From Trueperella bialowiezensis (lineage in GTDB: Bacteria; Actinomycetota; Actinomycetes; Actinomycetales; Actinomycetaceae): DNA of 64,000 nucleotides. The notes below the pieces were generated by a model. The model worked only from the letters and a program-made list of their open reading frames with translations. It was not told the DNA's origin and made no database searches. Within the stretch, counting starts at the first letter, position 1. Every line of letters starts with the position of its first letter. Position numbers and translations under genes: made by a program. Where the stretch lies: contig NZ_LR134476.1 in assembly GCF_900637955.1 (NCBI RefSeq), positions 1,426,001 through 1,490,000 of the forward strand. The letters run 5' to 3'. Below, in pieces: positions 1-8,804 of this stretch.

Positions 1-492
1 TTGACGGCGCTGAACGCTGCAGCTTTTGCCGATCATCCCGAGCAGGGCAAACTGACGGTTGACGACATGCGCCAGCGTTTTGCTCAGCCGTGGTTCGATC
101 CGCAGTTGCTGTTGCTCGCGCGGCTAAAGAATCCTGACAGGATGGATGATGTGGCCGGTAGTGCAACAACTGGTCCGGGTGCAACGAGCGGTGCGGCGAT
201 GAGCGCGGCAGTGGCCGCGGCGAACGGTTTTGCGCCAGATGAGCCGCTGGCATTCCTCTGGTTGAAGCCGCAGTCGGAATCGCTCGTGGAGCTGTATGTG
301 CTGGGCGTTCATCCGAAAGTGCAGGGGCAGGGCCTTGGCGGTGCGCTGTCGAAGCTCATGTTGAAAGTGATGCGCGGGCACGGATTCCAACAGGCGTTGC
401 TCTATGTTGACGAAGAAAACGAGCCGGCAGTGCGGTCGTATCGTCGCGCGGGTTTTGACGTGTCGGAAAGCCATACTGCCTACCAGCTGTAA
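1..492 (+). CDS. mshD: Mycothiol synthase, C-terminal part (5' end outside window)
   Basis: This is the C-terminal half of a GNAT-fold acetyltransferase that performs the last step of mycothiol synthesis, transferring acetyl from acetyl-CoA to Cys-GlcN-inositol in the cytosol. The stretch AAFADHPEQG, then WFDPQLLLLA, matches the start of the second GNAT domain of MshD. The acetyl-CoA site VHPKVQGQGLGGAL and the ending LYVDEENEPAVRSYRRAGF are typical. The TTG at base 1 is most likely an internal Leu codon, so the gene begins upstream of the window. A Gly/Ala-rich insert of about 30 residues (roughly 49-80) sits between two GNAT strands, which is unusual and probably a surface loop. The gene is 64 bases upstream of ppk, a common actinobacterial arrangement. 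Confidence 0.85.
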   Translation: MTALNAAAFADHPEQGKLTVDDMRQRFAQPWFDPQLLLLARLKNPDRMDDVAGSATTGPGATSGAAMSAAVAAANGFAPDEPLAFLWLKPQSESLVELYVLGVHPKVQGQGLGGALSKLMLKVMRGHGFQQALLYVDEENEPAVRSYRRAGFDVSESHTAYQL

Positions 493-556
493 CTGCGTGA
501 TAGCCGAGTGCGAAGTTGCGTTGTCATGGCGCGGCGAAATCTGAGACTATCTAAGT

Positions 557-2956
557 ATGAGCGAACACACCTCTGACCAGACAGCGCCCGAACGCCATGA
601 ACAAGCCGGGCTCACCCCGTCGTCGCCAATCGATCACATTGATCTTGACGAAGCCCTTCCCGACGCTCTCGAAGAGCTGCTGGAAGATGAAGACCTTACG
701 GAACAGGACGTGCAGGATTTGCGTAGCCGCGTGCTTGAAGGGATGCGGATGGGCAGTGCGGTCAGCCCGCAGGAGCTGGTCGAGGAGGCCGAGCAGCTTG
801 TGGCTGAGGCGGAGGCCGAACAGGATGCTGCCGGTGAAGGCGAGTTGCCGGAAGGCCGTTTCTTGGACCGCGAGCTCTCCTGGCTGGCATTCAACGAGCG
901 CGTGCTAGAACAGGCCGAGGATCAGGAGCTGCACATTTTGGAGCGGGCCTGGTTCCTCGCGATTTTCGCGTCGAACTTGGATGAGTTTTACATGGTTCGC
1001 GTGGCCGGACTCATGCGTAGGATTGCCACGGGTATGGCGACGACGAAGGCGTCCGGCCTTGCCCCTCGCCAGGTGCTCGAGGGGATAACGATCCGTACGA
1101 AGGAGCTGCAGCAGCGGCATGCGCGCGTGTTCCGCGACGACGTCCAGCCCAAGCTCGCAGAGGTGGGGATCGTCATCCAGCATTGGTCGGACTTGAATGA
1201 GAAGGAAAAGGACCGGCTGTCGAAGTTTTATCGTAAGCAGATCTTCCCGGTGCTCACCCCGCTCGCAGTGGATCCGGCACACCCGTTCCCCTACATTTCC
1301 GGGTTGTCGCTGAACTTGGCTGTATTGGTGCGCAATCCGAAGAACGGCAAGGAGCTGTTTGCCCGGGTGAAGGTGCCGCCGTTGTTGCCGCGCTTTATCG
1401 CCGTCGACTCCGAAGGCAGGCCGTACCGTCCGGAGGACGTGCCCGTCGACGAATACGGCAAGACCTCCTACATTCCGCTTGAGGAAGTGATCGGTGCACA
1501 CCTTGACACCCTGTTCCCTGGCATGGAGATCGTGGAGTATTCGACGTTCCGAGTCACTCGTAACGAGGATCTCGAAGTTGAGGAAGACGACGCCGAAAAC
1601 CTGCTGAAGGCACTCGAGAAGGAGTTGTTGCGGCGTCGTTTTGGCCAGGCGGTGCGCCTCGAAGTGGAAGAAGACACATCGAAGCGGGTGCTCGAGCTGC
1701 TGGTTCGCGAGCTGGGGATTCGCGACGACGACGTGCTCGCCCTACCCGCACCCCTCGACCTGACCGGGTTGAACGTGATCCACGATCTGGATCGCCCGCA
1801 TTTGAAGTACAAGAAGTTTGTGCCGGTGACGGCGAAGGGGATTACGGACGTCGAGTCGGCGTCGATGCCAGACATGTTTGCGGCGATCCGCCGCAAGGAG
1901 ATTCTGGTGCAGCACCCGTATGAGTCGTTTGCGACGTCGGTGCAGCAGTTCATCCAGCAGGCAGCGGACGATCCGAAAGTGCTGGCGATTAAGCAGACCC
2001 TGTACCGCACCTCCGGTGATTCACCGATTGTGGATGCGCTGATTAAGGCGGCGAACGCGGGCAAACAGGTGCTCGCCGTCGTCGAAATTAAGGCACGCTT
2101 CGACGAAGAGAACAATATCGAGTGGGCGCGCAAACTGGAGCAGGCGGGCGTGCACGTGGTTTACGGGATTGTGGGGCTGAAGACGCATTGCAAGCTGTCG
2201 CTGGTGGTGCGCCAAGAATCCGACGGTTTGCGCCGTTACTGTCATGTGGGCACGGGTAACTACAATCCAAAGACTGCGCGCGGATACGAGGATCTTGGCC
2301 TGTTCACGTGCGATCGGGATACCGGGCAGGATCTCACGCGGTTGTTCAACCAGCTCTCCGGCTATGCTCCGAAGGCGAAGTTCCACCGGCTGCTCGTGGC
2401 GCCCAAGGGCATCCGCAACGGACTGATTGAACGGATCGACCGCGAAATCGCCAACCACCAGGCTGGCAAACCCGCGTGGATTCGCCTCAAGTGCAACTCC
2501 ATCGTGGACGAACGCATCATCGACTCGTTGTATCGCGCCTCGCAGGCCGGCGTGCCCGTGGATATTCAGGTGCGCGGCATTTGTTGCCTGCGCGCGGGAA
2601 TCCCCGGGCTGTCCGAGAACATTCGAGTGCGCTCGATTCTGGGGCGTTTCCTTGAGCACTCGCGGATTTACGCGTTTTGCAACGACGACGATCCCGAAGT
2701 GTGGATCGGATCTGCGGATCTCATGCACCGCAACCTGGATCGGCGTGTGGAAGCACTCATCAAGATCAAGGAGCCGGATCAGATCGAGTTCCTCGTGGAG
2801 CTGGTACGCCGGGCAACCTCTGACGAGGTGCAGTCGTGGCACATGCGTGCCGACGGTTGGGAACGCGTCGTAGCCGACGCCGACGGCAACAAGCTACCGC
2901 ACATTCAAGACGAACTCATGGCTCGGGCACGTAAGAACGTGGCTGACCGCGGCTAG
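557..2956 (+). CDS. ppk1: Polyphosphate kinase 1
   Basis: Reversibly polymerises the terminal phosphate of ATP into inorganic polyphosphate. All four PPK1 domains are present. The N-terminal domain begins near residue 100 ([20 protein letters not shown]). The phospholipase-D-like C-terminal domains carry His544 in LKTHCKL (the equivalent of the autophosphorylated E. coli His435) and His701 in RFLEHSRIY (equivalent of His592). At 799 residues it is about 110 longer than E. coli PPK because of an acidic, Glu/Asp-rich N-terminal extension with low-complexity helices. The ATG follows TATCTAAGT closely, so the transcript may be nearly leaderless. Neighbours (MutT1-like, pst operon, Pit) place it in a phosphate-handling block. 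Confidence 0.96.
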   Translation: MSEHTSDQTAPERHEQAGLTPSSPIDHIDLDEALPDALEELLEDEDLTEQDVQDLRSRVLEGMRMGSAVSPQELVEEAEQLVAEAEAEQDAAGEGELPEGRFLDRELSWLAFNERVLEQAEDQELHILERAWFLAIFASNLDEFYMVRVAGLMRRIATGMATTKASGLAPRQVLEGITIRTKELQQRHARVFRDDVQPKLAEVGIVIQHWSDLNEKEKDRLSKFYRKQIFPVLTPLAVDPAHPFPYISGLSLNLAVLVRNPKNGKELFARVKVPPLLPRFIAVDSEGRPYRPEDVPVDEYGKTSYIPLEEVIGAHLDTLFPGMEIVEYSTFRVTRNEDLEVEEDDAENLLKALEKELLRRRFGQAVRLEVEEDTSKRVLELLVRELGIRDDDVLALPAPLDLTGLNVIHDLDRPHLKYKKFVPVTAKGITDVESASMPDMFAAIRRKEILVQHPYESFATSVQQFIQQAADDPKVLAIKQTLYRTSGDSPIVDALIKAANAGKQVLAVVEIKARFDEENNIEWARKLEQAGVHVVYGIVGLKTHCKLSLVVRQESDGLRRYCHVGTGNYNPKTARGYEDLGLFTCDRDTGQDLTRLFNQLSGYAPKAKFHRLLVAPKGIRNGLIERIDREIANHQAGKPAWIRLKCNSIVDERIIDSLYRASQAGVPVDIQVRGICCLRAGIPGLSENIRVRSILGRFLEHSRIYAFCNDDDPEVWIGSADLMHRNLDRRVEALIKIKEPDQIEFLVELVRRATSDEVQSWHMRADGWERVVADADGNKLPHIQDELMARARKNVADRG

Positions 2957-3046
2957 TGGTGAAAGCGCTCGCGGCGGGTCGAACGCTGCGAGCGTCGTGG
3001 CAGTTCAGGAAGTGGCAGAGCAGGGATCTTACAGGGGGAAAGATTC

Positions 3047-4030
3047 GTGTCGAAACCAGATGTTCTGGGGGCAGGCGCAGTTATCTGGCGGATGAAGAAT
3101 CGCACTATCCAGGTGCTCGTTGTGCACCGCCCGTCGTGGGATGATTGGTCGTTTCCGAAGGGCAAGGTGAAGGGCGAGGAGTCCTTACACGAGTGCTGTA
3201 TCCGGGAGATGCGTGAGGAGACGGGGCTCGACGTCGTTCTTGGCGTACCGCTCGGATCGCAACGGTACAAGATCGCAGGTGGGCGTACGAAGAAGGTGCG
3301 CTACTGGTTGGCGACCGTGAAGTCGAAGGGTCATCCGGCTGTGAAAGTGCGGCCGAAGGTGTCTTTGGCGTCGAAGAAGGAAGTCGACGAGGTGCGGTGG
3401 GTGAGTTTGAAACAGGCGAAGAAGCTGCTCACGCACAAGGGCGACCGCGAGATTCTTGGGTATATGAAGGATTTGTGGTCGGACGACAAGCATAAAACCG
3501 TGCCGCTTGTGCTCGCTCGGCATACGCGGGCGATGAAGCGTTCGGCGTGGAAAGAAAAGGACGGCGAGGGCGCGGAGCATACCCGGCCTTTGACGTCCAC
3601 TGGCCATGAGCGTGCCGAGGGGCTCGTGCGCGTATTTTCGGCCTATGGGGTTGAGCGCGTGATTTCTTCCCCATGGAAAAGGTGCCGTGATTCGGTAGCA
3701 CCCTACGCTGAGGCTACCGGCTATGAGATCGAGACCGAGGCCGCCCTGACCGAAGCCGCACATAAGAAGAAGCCGCGAGCTGTAGCCGTGCTCGTACGCA
3801 AGTGGTTGCGTAAAGAGATGCGGCCGACCGTCGTCTGCCTCCACCGGCCCACCCTTCCGACCGTCATGGAGACTGTTGAAGAGTTCACCCCGCAGGCAAT
3901 CATGCGGCAAGTTCCCGAAAAAGATCCGTGGTTGCGCACCGGCGAAGTGATCGTGGCACACGTGGCCAACCGGCATGGCAAGGCCCCCACGATCGTGGCG
4001 TTGGAGAAGATCCGCCCACTGCTGGACTAG
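3047..4030 (+). CDS. Nudix hydrolase fused to histidine phosphatase (MutT1-like)
   Basis: Two-domain protein of 327 residues resembling mycobacterial MutT1, which hydrolyses oxidised or diadenosine nucleotides and removes a phosphate with the second domain. The Nudix box is complete (G then E, followed by REMREETGL, residues about 43-65). The C-terminal domain carries a histidine-phosphatase signature with LARHTRAM near residue 155 and the second catalytic His in CLHRPTLP near residue 266. GTG at 3047 is preceded by AGGGGGA. An earlier in-frame ATG is not apparent. It lies about 90 bases after ppk in the same direction and may be co-transcribed. The next 270 bases hold a dispersed repeat and the pst promoter. 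Confidence 0.85.
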   Translation: MSKPDVLGAGAVIWRMKNRTIQVLVVHRPSWDDWSFPKGKVKGEESLHECCIREMREETGLDVVLGVPLGSQRYKIAGGRTKKVRYWLATVKSKGHPAVKVRPKVSLASKKEVDEVRWVSLKQAKKLLTHKGDREILGYMKDLWSDDKHKTVPLVLARHTRAMKRSAWKEKDGEGAEHTRPLTSTGHERAEGLVRVFSAYGVERVISSPWKRCRDSVAPYAEATGYEIETEAALTEAAHKKKPRAVAVLVRKWLRKEMRPTVVCLHRPTLPTVMETVEEFTPQAIMRQVPEKDPWLRTGEVIVAHVANRHGKAPTIVALEKIRPLLD

Positions 4031-4062
4031 CCGAACGACGGCGTCGTTATCTCTACCAGTGC

Positions 4063-4146
4063 GTTCCGGGGGGTACCTGTTTCGTTCCCGGGGTAGACAA
4101 ATCGCCGGATTCGGTACCCCGGGAAGCCAACGCGTACCCCGGGAGC
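4063..4146. repeat. Dispersed long-hairpin repeat, copy 1 (family A)
   Basis: About 84 bases of near-palindromic sequence. Each arm holds two GGGGTAC-type blocks (TTCCGGGGGGTACC and TTCCCGGGGTA on the left, complements on the right) around the loop GACAAATCGCCGGATT. Close copies lie at 8655-8735 and 60932-61013, always between genes. The arms can fold into a stem of about 30 bp. It could be a REP/MITE-like element. No coding potential was seen. Confidence 0.85.
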
Positions 4147-4187
4147 ACAAAGGACTAAATCGCCAGATGTGACTGAGCCGACACACA

Positions 4188-4209
4188 GTTAACCAATTGT
4201 TAACCTTGC
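4188..4209 (+). promoter_or_regulatory. PHO box of the pst operon
   Basis: Two direct repeats of GTTAACC start at 4188 and 4199, an exact 11-base period. This matches the layout of actinobacterial PHO boxes (tandem 11-mers beginning GTTCACC in Streptomyces) bound by PhoP/RegX3-type response regulators. The site lies about 95 bases upstream of the pstS start, upstream of a plausible -10 (TACTGT, 4237-4242). It predicts induction of pst under phosphate starvation. Confidence 0.7.
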
Positions 4210-4302
4210 GATTGCTGAAAGGCAATCCTGCCCTCTTACTGTAGTTGGAGGTGAGGGGTTGCGGCTCCTCAGGAAACGACATCTAGTAAGGATGGAAATA
4301 CT

Positions 4303-5439
4303 GTGAAGATTGCACGTAATCGCGGAGTAGCCAGCATCGCGGCTCTCACACTCGCACTTGGCCTTGCCGCTTGCTCTGACTCGGGTAATGGTGGCGAAGA
4401 AACCAGCTCGGCTCCGGCAACCACCGAAGCAGGTGGCGAGTCCACCGGCGGCTCGGGCGGTAGCCTCAGCGGCACGATCAACGGATCTGGCGCTTCCTCC
4501 CAGGTGAACGCCCAGCAGGCATGGCGCGATAACTTCACCGCCAACACCGGCGCGATCGTCAACTACGAAGCCACCGGTTCGGGCACCGGCCGTGACCAGT
4601 TCATCGCGGGCGAAGTCCACTACACTGGCACGGACTCGATCCTGAGCGCTGAAGAACTGGAAGGCGCTAAGCAGCGCTGCGGTGGCGAAGAGCCGCTCGA
4701 ACTCCCGCTGTACATTTCGCCGATCGCTATCGCGTTCAACCTTGACGGTATTGAGAACGTCAACATGAGCGCTGAAGTGATCGCCAAGATTTTCGACGGC
4801 AAGATCACCGAGTGGGATGACAACGCGATCACCAGCCTGAACCCGGACATCGAGCTGCCGAGCCTGCCGATCATCCCGGTCAACCGTGCTGATGATTCGG
4901 GTACGTCTGAGAACTTCCAACAGTACCTCGTCGAGGCCTCGGATGCATGGCCGTACGAGCCGTCGGACACGTGGCCGATCACCGGCACGCAGTCGGCAGA
5001 AAAGACCACCGGTGTTGTCAACCTGGTGAAGACCACGCCTGGTGCGATCACCTACGCGGACGCCTCGCAGATTGGTGACCTCGGCACGGTTGCAGTTGAA
5101 GTTGCTGGTGAATACCTCGAGTACTCGCCTGAAGCGGCTGCAGCGATCGTTGACGGCTCGGAGCCGACCGAAGATGCTACCGACCGTCTGCTCACGGTTG
5201 ACCTCAAGCGTGACGGTTCGATCAAGGGCGCATACCCGGTCGTCATGATCTCCTACCTCGTTGCTTGCACCCAGTACGACGACGCCAACACGGCTGAGAT
5301 CGTCAAGGAGTTCTTCACCTACATGGCTTCGGAAGAAGGCCAGAAGAAGGCTGCTGAAGCTAACGGTGGTAACGCCCCGATTTCCGATACGCTGCGCGAG
5401 TCGGCAATGAAGGCGATTGACCAGATCAAGACCAACTAA
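4303..5439 (+). CDS. pstS: Phosphate ABC transporter substrate-binding lipoprotein PstS
   Basis: Captures phosphate outside the membrane and delivers it to PstC/PstA. The 378-residue protein starts with a lipoprotein signal peptide (KIARNRGVASIAAL) ending in the lipobox LAAC with Cys24. A Ser/Gly/Glu-rich flexible linker follows, then the periplasmic-binding fold with phosphate-contact motifs GSGASSQVN, TGSGTGRDQF, YTGTDS and NRADDSGTSENF. GTG at 4303 follows AGTAAGGATGGAAATACT. It is the first gene of pstSCAB, under the PHO box at 4188. A strong hairpin between pstS and pstC probably gives PstS higher expression than the membrane parts. Confidence 0.96.
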   Translation: MKIARNRGVASIAALTLALGLAACSDSGNGGEETSSAPATTEAGGESTGGSGGSLSGTINGSGASSQVNAQQAWRDNFTANTGAIVNYEATGSGTGRDQFIAGEVHYTGTDSILSAEELEGAKQRCGGEEPLELPLYISPIAIAFNLDGIENVNMSAEVIAKIFDGKITEWDDNAITSLNPDIELPSLPIIPVNRADDSGTSENFQQYLVEASDAWPYEPSDTWPITGTQSAEKTTGVVNLVKTTPGAITYADASQIGDLGTVAVEVAGEYLEYSPEAAAAIVDGSEPTEDATDRLLTVDLKRDGSIKGAYPVVMISYLVACTQYDDANTAEIVKEFFTYMASEEGQKKAAEANGGNAPISDTLRESAMKAIDQIKTN

Positions 5440-5461
5440 TTTGACTAACTAAGATGTCGCA

Positions 5462-5489
5462 GCGGGCCAGCCTTTAGGGGCTGGCCCGC
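5462..5489 (+). terminator. Intercistronic hairpin between pstS and pstC
   Basis: A perfect 11-bp stem GCGGGCCAGCC with loop TTTAGG and its complement. No T-run follows, so it is more likely a partial terminator or 3' RNA-stabilising hairpin than a full stop, leaving pstC-A-B expressed at a lower level. Confidence 0.7.
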
Positions 5490-5515
5490 ACCCACGCAAA
5501 TGATCGGAGTATAAC

Positions 5516-6667
5516 GTGGCACACGTTGACAACTCTGCTGATGTGGCAGTGGACGAAAAGCCGGATCCAGCATCCGCACTTCGCCCTTCGACAGTCGATA
5601 AGGCGCCGGCTTTGGCGCCTGGCTCCGGAGGCAAGAGGACTGGAGATAAGGTGTTCAGTGGATTTTCCACGGCCGCCGGAATCTCGATCCTTATTCTGCT
5701 CGCGTCAGTGTTTACATTCCTTCTCATCTCTTCGGGTAACGTGCTCATCACGCCCGGAGATGAGCTCGCTGAACAGGTCGGCTTCGCCCGCGGTAAGACG
5801 TTCTGGCAATTCGCCGGTGTCACAGTCTTCGGTACGCTGCTTGCGGCATTGATCGCTCTGGTGATCGCAGTGCCGTTCGCGGTGGGCATCGCACTGTTCA
5901 TTTCCCATTTCGCGCCGCGTAAGCTCGCTTCTGGCCTTGGCTATGTGATCGATCTTCTGGCTGCGATCCCCTCGGTTGTGTTCGGCCTGTGGGGTATGTG
6001 GACGCTCGAACCGTTGATGCGCCCGATCTTCACGTGGATATCTTCGGTGTTGACTCCCGTCTTCAAGTTCCTTTCCGGAGCGCCGATCAAGGAGAGCGGC
6101 GAAGTGGTCGGCTGGGAGGGTGGCCTTCCCGGGTTGAAGTACGCAGCCCAGAATTGGGATTGGTGGCCGCTGGCTCACGACGCCGCACAGTTCGTTCCGC
6201 CGGCTCGCAACATCCTCATGGGTGGCGTGATCCTTGCGATCATGATTTTGCCGATCATCACCTCGCTTGCTCGTGAAGTGTTCTTGCAGACTCCGCGTCT
6301 GCAGGAAGAGGCTTCGCTCGCGCTCGGCGCTACCCGCTGGGAGATGATCAAGATGGTCGTTATCCCGCACGGGCGTTCCGGTATCGTGTCGGCGTCGATG
6401 CTTGGTCTTGGCCGTGCACTCGGTGAGACGATGGCACTACTCATGGTGCTCTCGCCTGGCTTGGAGATTAACTTCAAGCTCATGAGCCCCGGCCAGCATT
6501 CGACGATCGCGTCGCAGATTGCGTTGCGCTTCCCGGAGGCCTCGGGTATCGAGTCCGACTTCCTCATCGCACTCGGCCTCATTCTGTTCGTTATTACGTT
6601 CGTGGTTAACTTCATCGCACGTGCGATTGTTGCCCGTTACGCTGAGTTCTCAGGAGCAAATGCATGA
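5516..6667 (+). CDS. pstC: Phosphate ABC transporter permease PstC
   Basis: One of the two membrane subunits of the high-affinity phosphate importer. The 383 residues comprise a hydrophilic N-terminus of about 45 residues and six expected membrane helices, with the ABC-permease EAA loop near EEASLALGATRWEMIKMVV and the following GRALGETMALLM. GTG at 5516 follows GATCGGAGTATAAC. The gene overlaps pstA by four bases (ATGA), so the two permeases are translationally coupled. Confidence 0.95.
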   Translation: MAHVDNSADVAVDEKPDPASALRPSTVDKAPALAPGSGGKRTGDKVFSGFSTAAGISILILLASVFTFLLISSGNVLITPGDELAEQVGFARGKTFWQFAGVTVFGTLLAALIALVIAVPFAVGIALFISHFAPRKLASGLGYVIDLLAAIPSVVFGLWGMWTLEPLMRPIFTWISSVLTPVFKFLSGAPIKESGEVVGWEGGLPGLKYAAQNWDWWPLAHDAAQFVPPARNILMGGVILAIMILPIITSLAREVFLQTPRLQEEASLALGATRWEMIKMVVIPHGRSGIVSASMLGLGRALGETMALLMVLSPGLEINFKLMSPGQHSTIASQIALRFPEASGIESDFLIALGLILFVITFVVNFIARAIVARYAEFSGANA

Positions 6668-7731
6668 GTGTCGCAGAAGTTAAGTCCCCTCAGGGCATTG
6701 GTTCTGGTACGCAGAAGTATCTTCCGAAGTGGTTTACGCCGGCTGCGATTGCGGTGTCGCTCGTGGTGGGCGTCGTCGTCGCGCAGATGGCTGGAAGCGG
6801 TATCGGTGGAGTTCTGGCGTTCTTGGCAGTGTACTTCGTCCTCGTGATTGGCTTCGGCTACGGGGTGGAAGGTCGCCGCTACGGTGCCGATCGCATGATG
6901 ACGTCGGTGATCACCGGCACGTTTATTGCTGCAGTTGTGCCGCTCGTGTCGTTGCTGTGGACAGTGATTGTGCACGGCTGGACGCGGATGACAGCCACTG
7001 GTTTCTTCACGGCGACCACAGCCGGCCAGTCCGATCCGAACGCGATCACGGGCGCTGGACACGCGATTGTTGGCACGTTGTTGATTACGACGACGACGGC
7101 GCTGATCGCCGTCCCGCTCGGCATCCTCACGGCCGTGTACCTCGTTGAATACGGCCGCGGTCCGATCGCTCGCGTGATCACGTTCATGGTGGACATCATG
7201 ACGGGTATTCCGTCGATTGTTGCCGGTCTGTTTGCGGCCGCGATGATCCCGATGATCAACCAGGCGTTGTTTGGCCAAGCCCAGTTCAAGAATGGTTTCG
7301 CGGGTGCTATCGCACTCGTGGTGCTCATGACTCCGATCGTCGTCAGGAATACTGAAGAGATGCTGCGGCTCGTGCCGAACGAGCTACGTGAAGCGTCCTA
7401 CGCGCTGGGCGTCACGAAGGCTGGAACGATCGTGCGCGTCGTGCTTCGCACCGCCGTCTCCGGTATCGTCTCTGGCGTGTTCATCGCGGTCGCCCGCGTG
7501 ATCGGTGAATCCGCGCCACTCATGATTACGGCCGGAACTACCGACTACTACAACTACAACATTTTCCAAGATCAGATGTACACGTTGCCCGTTTACGTCT
7601 ACAACCAGTACACCGCAGGAAACAGCGAGGCGGCGTGGGGCGGAGCGCTTCTGCTCATCCTCATCGTCCTGATTCTCAATCTTTTGGCCCGCTGGATCGC
7701 CAAGCGGTTCGCCCCCGCTGGTGAAAAGTAA
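6664..7731 (+). CDS. pstA: Phosphate ABC transporter permease PstA
   Basis: Second membrane subunit of the phosphate importer, 355 residues. The N-terminal third has three hydrophobic helices. The conserved permease core starts with TTTTALIAVPLGILTAVYL and YGRGPIARVITFMVDIMTGI, and the EAA loop is ELREASYALGVTKAGTIVRV. The C-terminus ends with a further helix and a short basic tail. Its start overlaps the pstC stop. Confidence 0.95.
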   Translation: MSVAEVKSPQGIGSGTQKYLPKWFTPAAIAVSLVVGVVVAQMAGSGIGGVLAFLAVYFVLVIGFGYGVEGRRYGADRMMTSVITGTFIAAVVPLVSLLWTVIVHGWTRMTATGFFTATTAGQSDPNAITGAGHAIVGTLLITTTTALIAVPLGILTAVYLVEYGRGPIARVITFMVDIMTGIPSIVAGLFAAAMIPMINQALFGQAQFKNGFAGAIALVVLMTPIVVRNTEEMLRLVPNELREASYALGVTKAGTIVRVVLRTAVSGIVSGVFIAVARVIGESAPLMITAGTTDYYNYNIFQDQMYTLPVYVYNQYTAGNSEAAWGGALLLILIVLILNLLARWIAKRFAPAGEK

Positions 7732-7773
7732 GTCCAGGCGGACAGCGGCGTGAGCCGCAAGAAAGGAAACTCA

Positions 7774-8553
7774 ATGTCTGAAGGTATTAAGGCGAAGAAC
7801 CTCAACATTTACTACGATCAGTTCCTCGCGGTTGAAAACGTAAATGTGGAAATCGAACCGCGAACCATTACCGCACTTATTGGTCCGTCCGGCTGTGGCA
7901 AGTCCACGTTCCTGCGTTCCCTTAACCGTATGCATGAGGTGATCCCGAAGGCACACGTGAAGGGCAGCGTGCTGGTGAACGGCCAGGACATCTACGCCGA
8001 GGGCGTGGATCCGGTGCAGGTGCGCCAGCACGTGGGCATGGTGTTCCAGCGTGCGAATCCGTTCCCGACAATGTCGATTGCTGACAACGTGCTTGCTGGT
8101 TTGAAGCTCAACAAGCGTGACCTTCCGAAGGGTGAAGCCGAGCAGGTTGTGGAAGAATCCCTGCGCGGTGCGAACCTGTGGGAGGAAGTGAAGGACCGCC
8201 TGGATCGTCCGGGCTCCTCGCTGTCCGGTGGTCAGCAGCAGCGTCTGTGTATCGCTCGTGCGATTGCGGTGAAGCCGGAAATCCTGCTTATGGACGAACC
8301 GTGTTCGGCGCTCGATCCGATCTCGACCCTCGCAATCGAGGACCTCATGCAGGAGCTGCAGAAGGACTACACGATCGTGATCGTCACGCACAACATGCAG
8401 CAGGCAGCGCGCGTGTCGCACAAGACTGGTTTCTTCAACATCGAAGGCACCGGCAAGCCCGGCCGCCTCATCGAGTTTGATGACACGGAGAAGATCTTCT
8501 CCAACCCGACCCATCAAGAAACCGAAGACTACGTATCCGGCCGTTTCGGCTGA
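7774..8553 (+). CDS. pstB: Phosphate ABC transporter ATP-binding protein PstB
   Basis: ATPase that powers the Pst importer, 259 residues from the ATG at 7774. That start is chosen over the in-frame GTG at 7750 because GAAAGGAAAC lies just before it. Walker A is GPSGCGKST, the Q-loop is [10 protein letters not shown], the signature is LSGGQQQR, and Walker B is [13 protein letters not shown], followed by the His switch in VTHNM. All motifs are intact. It is the last gene of the operon and is followed by a strong terminator. Confidence 0.96.
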   Translation: MSEGIKAKNLNIYYDQFLAVENVNVEIEPRTITALIGPSGCGKSTFLRSLNRMHEVIPKAHVKGSVLVNGQDIYAEGVDPVQVRQHVGMVFQRANPFPTMSIADNVLAGLKLNKRDLPKGEAEQVVEESLRGANLWEEVKDRLDRPGSSLSGGQQQRLCIARAIAVKPEILLMDEPCSALDPISTLAIEDLMQELQKDYTIVIVTHNMQQAARVSHKTGFFNIEGTGKPGRLIEFDDTEKIFSNPTHQETEDYVSGRFG

Positions 8554-8596
8554 TCTGGCAATTCCTCTCGGCCTTCGGGTGGCCGGGCGAGTGCAG

Positions 8597-8628
8597 GCGG
8601 GGCGCCCCAAGCGGGCGCCCCGCTTTTT
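8597..8628 (+). terminator. Rho-independent terminator of the pst operon
   Basis: Stem GCGGGGCGCCC pairs with GGGCGCCCCGC across a five-base loop and is followed directly by TTTTT. It lies 44 bases after the pstB stop. Confidence 0.9.
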
Positions 8629-8654
8629 GTTGCCTTTGCGGAGCAGTTTTTCCA

Positions 8655-8735
8655 TTCCGGGGGTACACGTTTGCTTCGCGGGGTAGACAAATCGCCGGAT
8701 CCGGTACCCCCGGAACCGAACGTGTACCCCGGGAA
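8655..8735. repeat. Dispersed long-hairpin repeat, copy 2 (family A)
   Basis: The most symmetrical copy. The left arm starts TTCCGGGGGTACACGTT and the right arm ends AACGTGTACCCCGGGAA, giving a near-perfect stem of about 31 bp around the loop GACAAATCGCCGGATCC. It sits between the convergent pstB and pit genes, right after the pstB terminator. Confidence 0.88.
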
Positions 8736-8796
8736 CAGCTGCACTGAACCCGGGAGCGATGTGGTCTGACCCCGGGAACAGCTGAACTGAACCCGG
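8731..8796. repeat. Pair of 23-base direct repeats abutting family A copy 2
   Basis: The unit GGGAACAGCTG(C/A)ACTGAACCCGG occurs at 8731-8753 and 8774-8796 with one mismatch. The first copy shares its GGGAA with the right end of the hairpin repeat, so the two may form one composite element. Confidence 0.7.
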
Positions 8797-8804
8797 CGGG
8801 CGCG

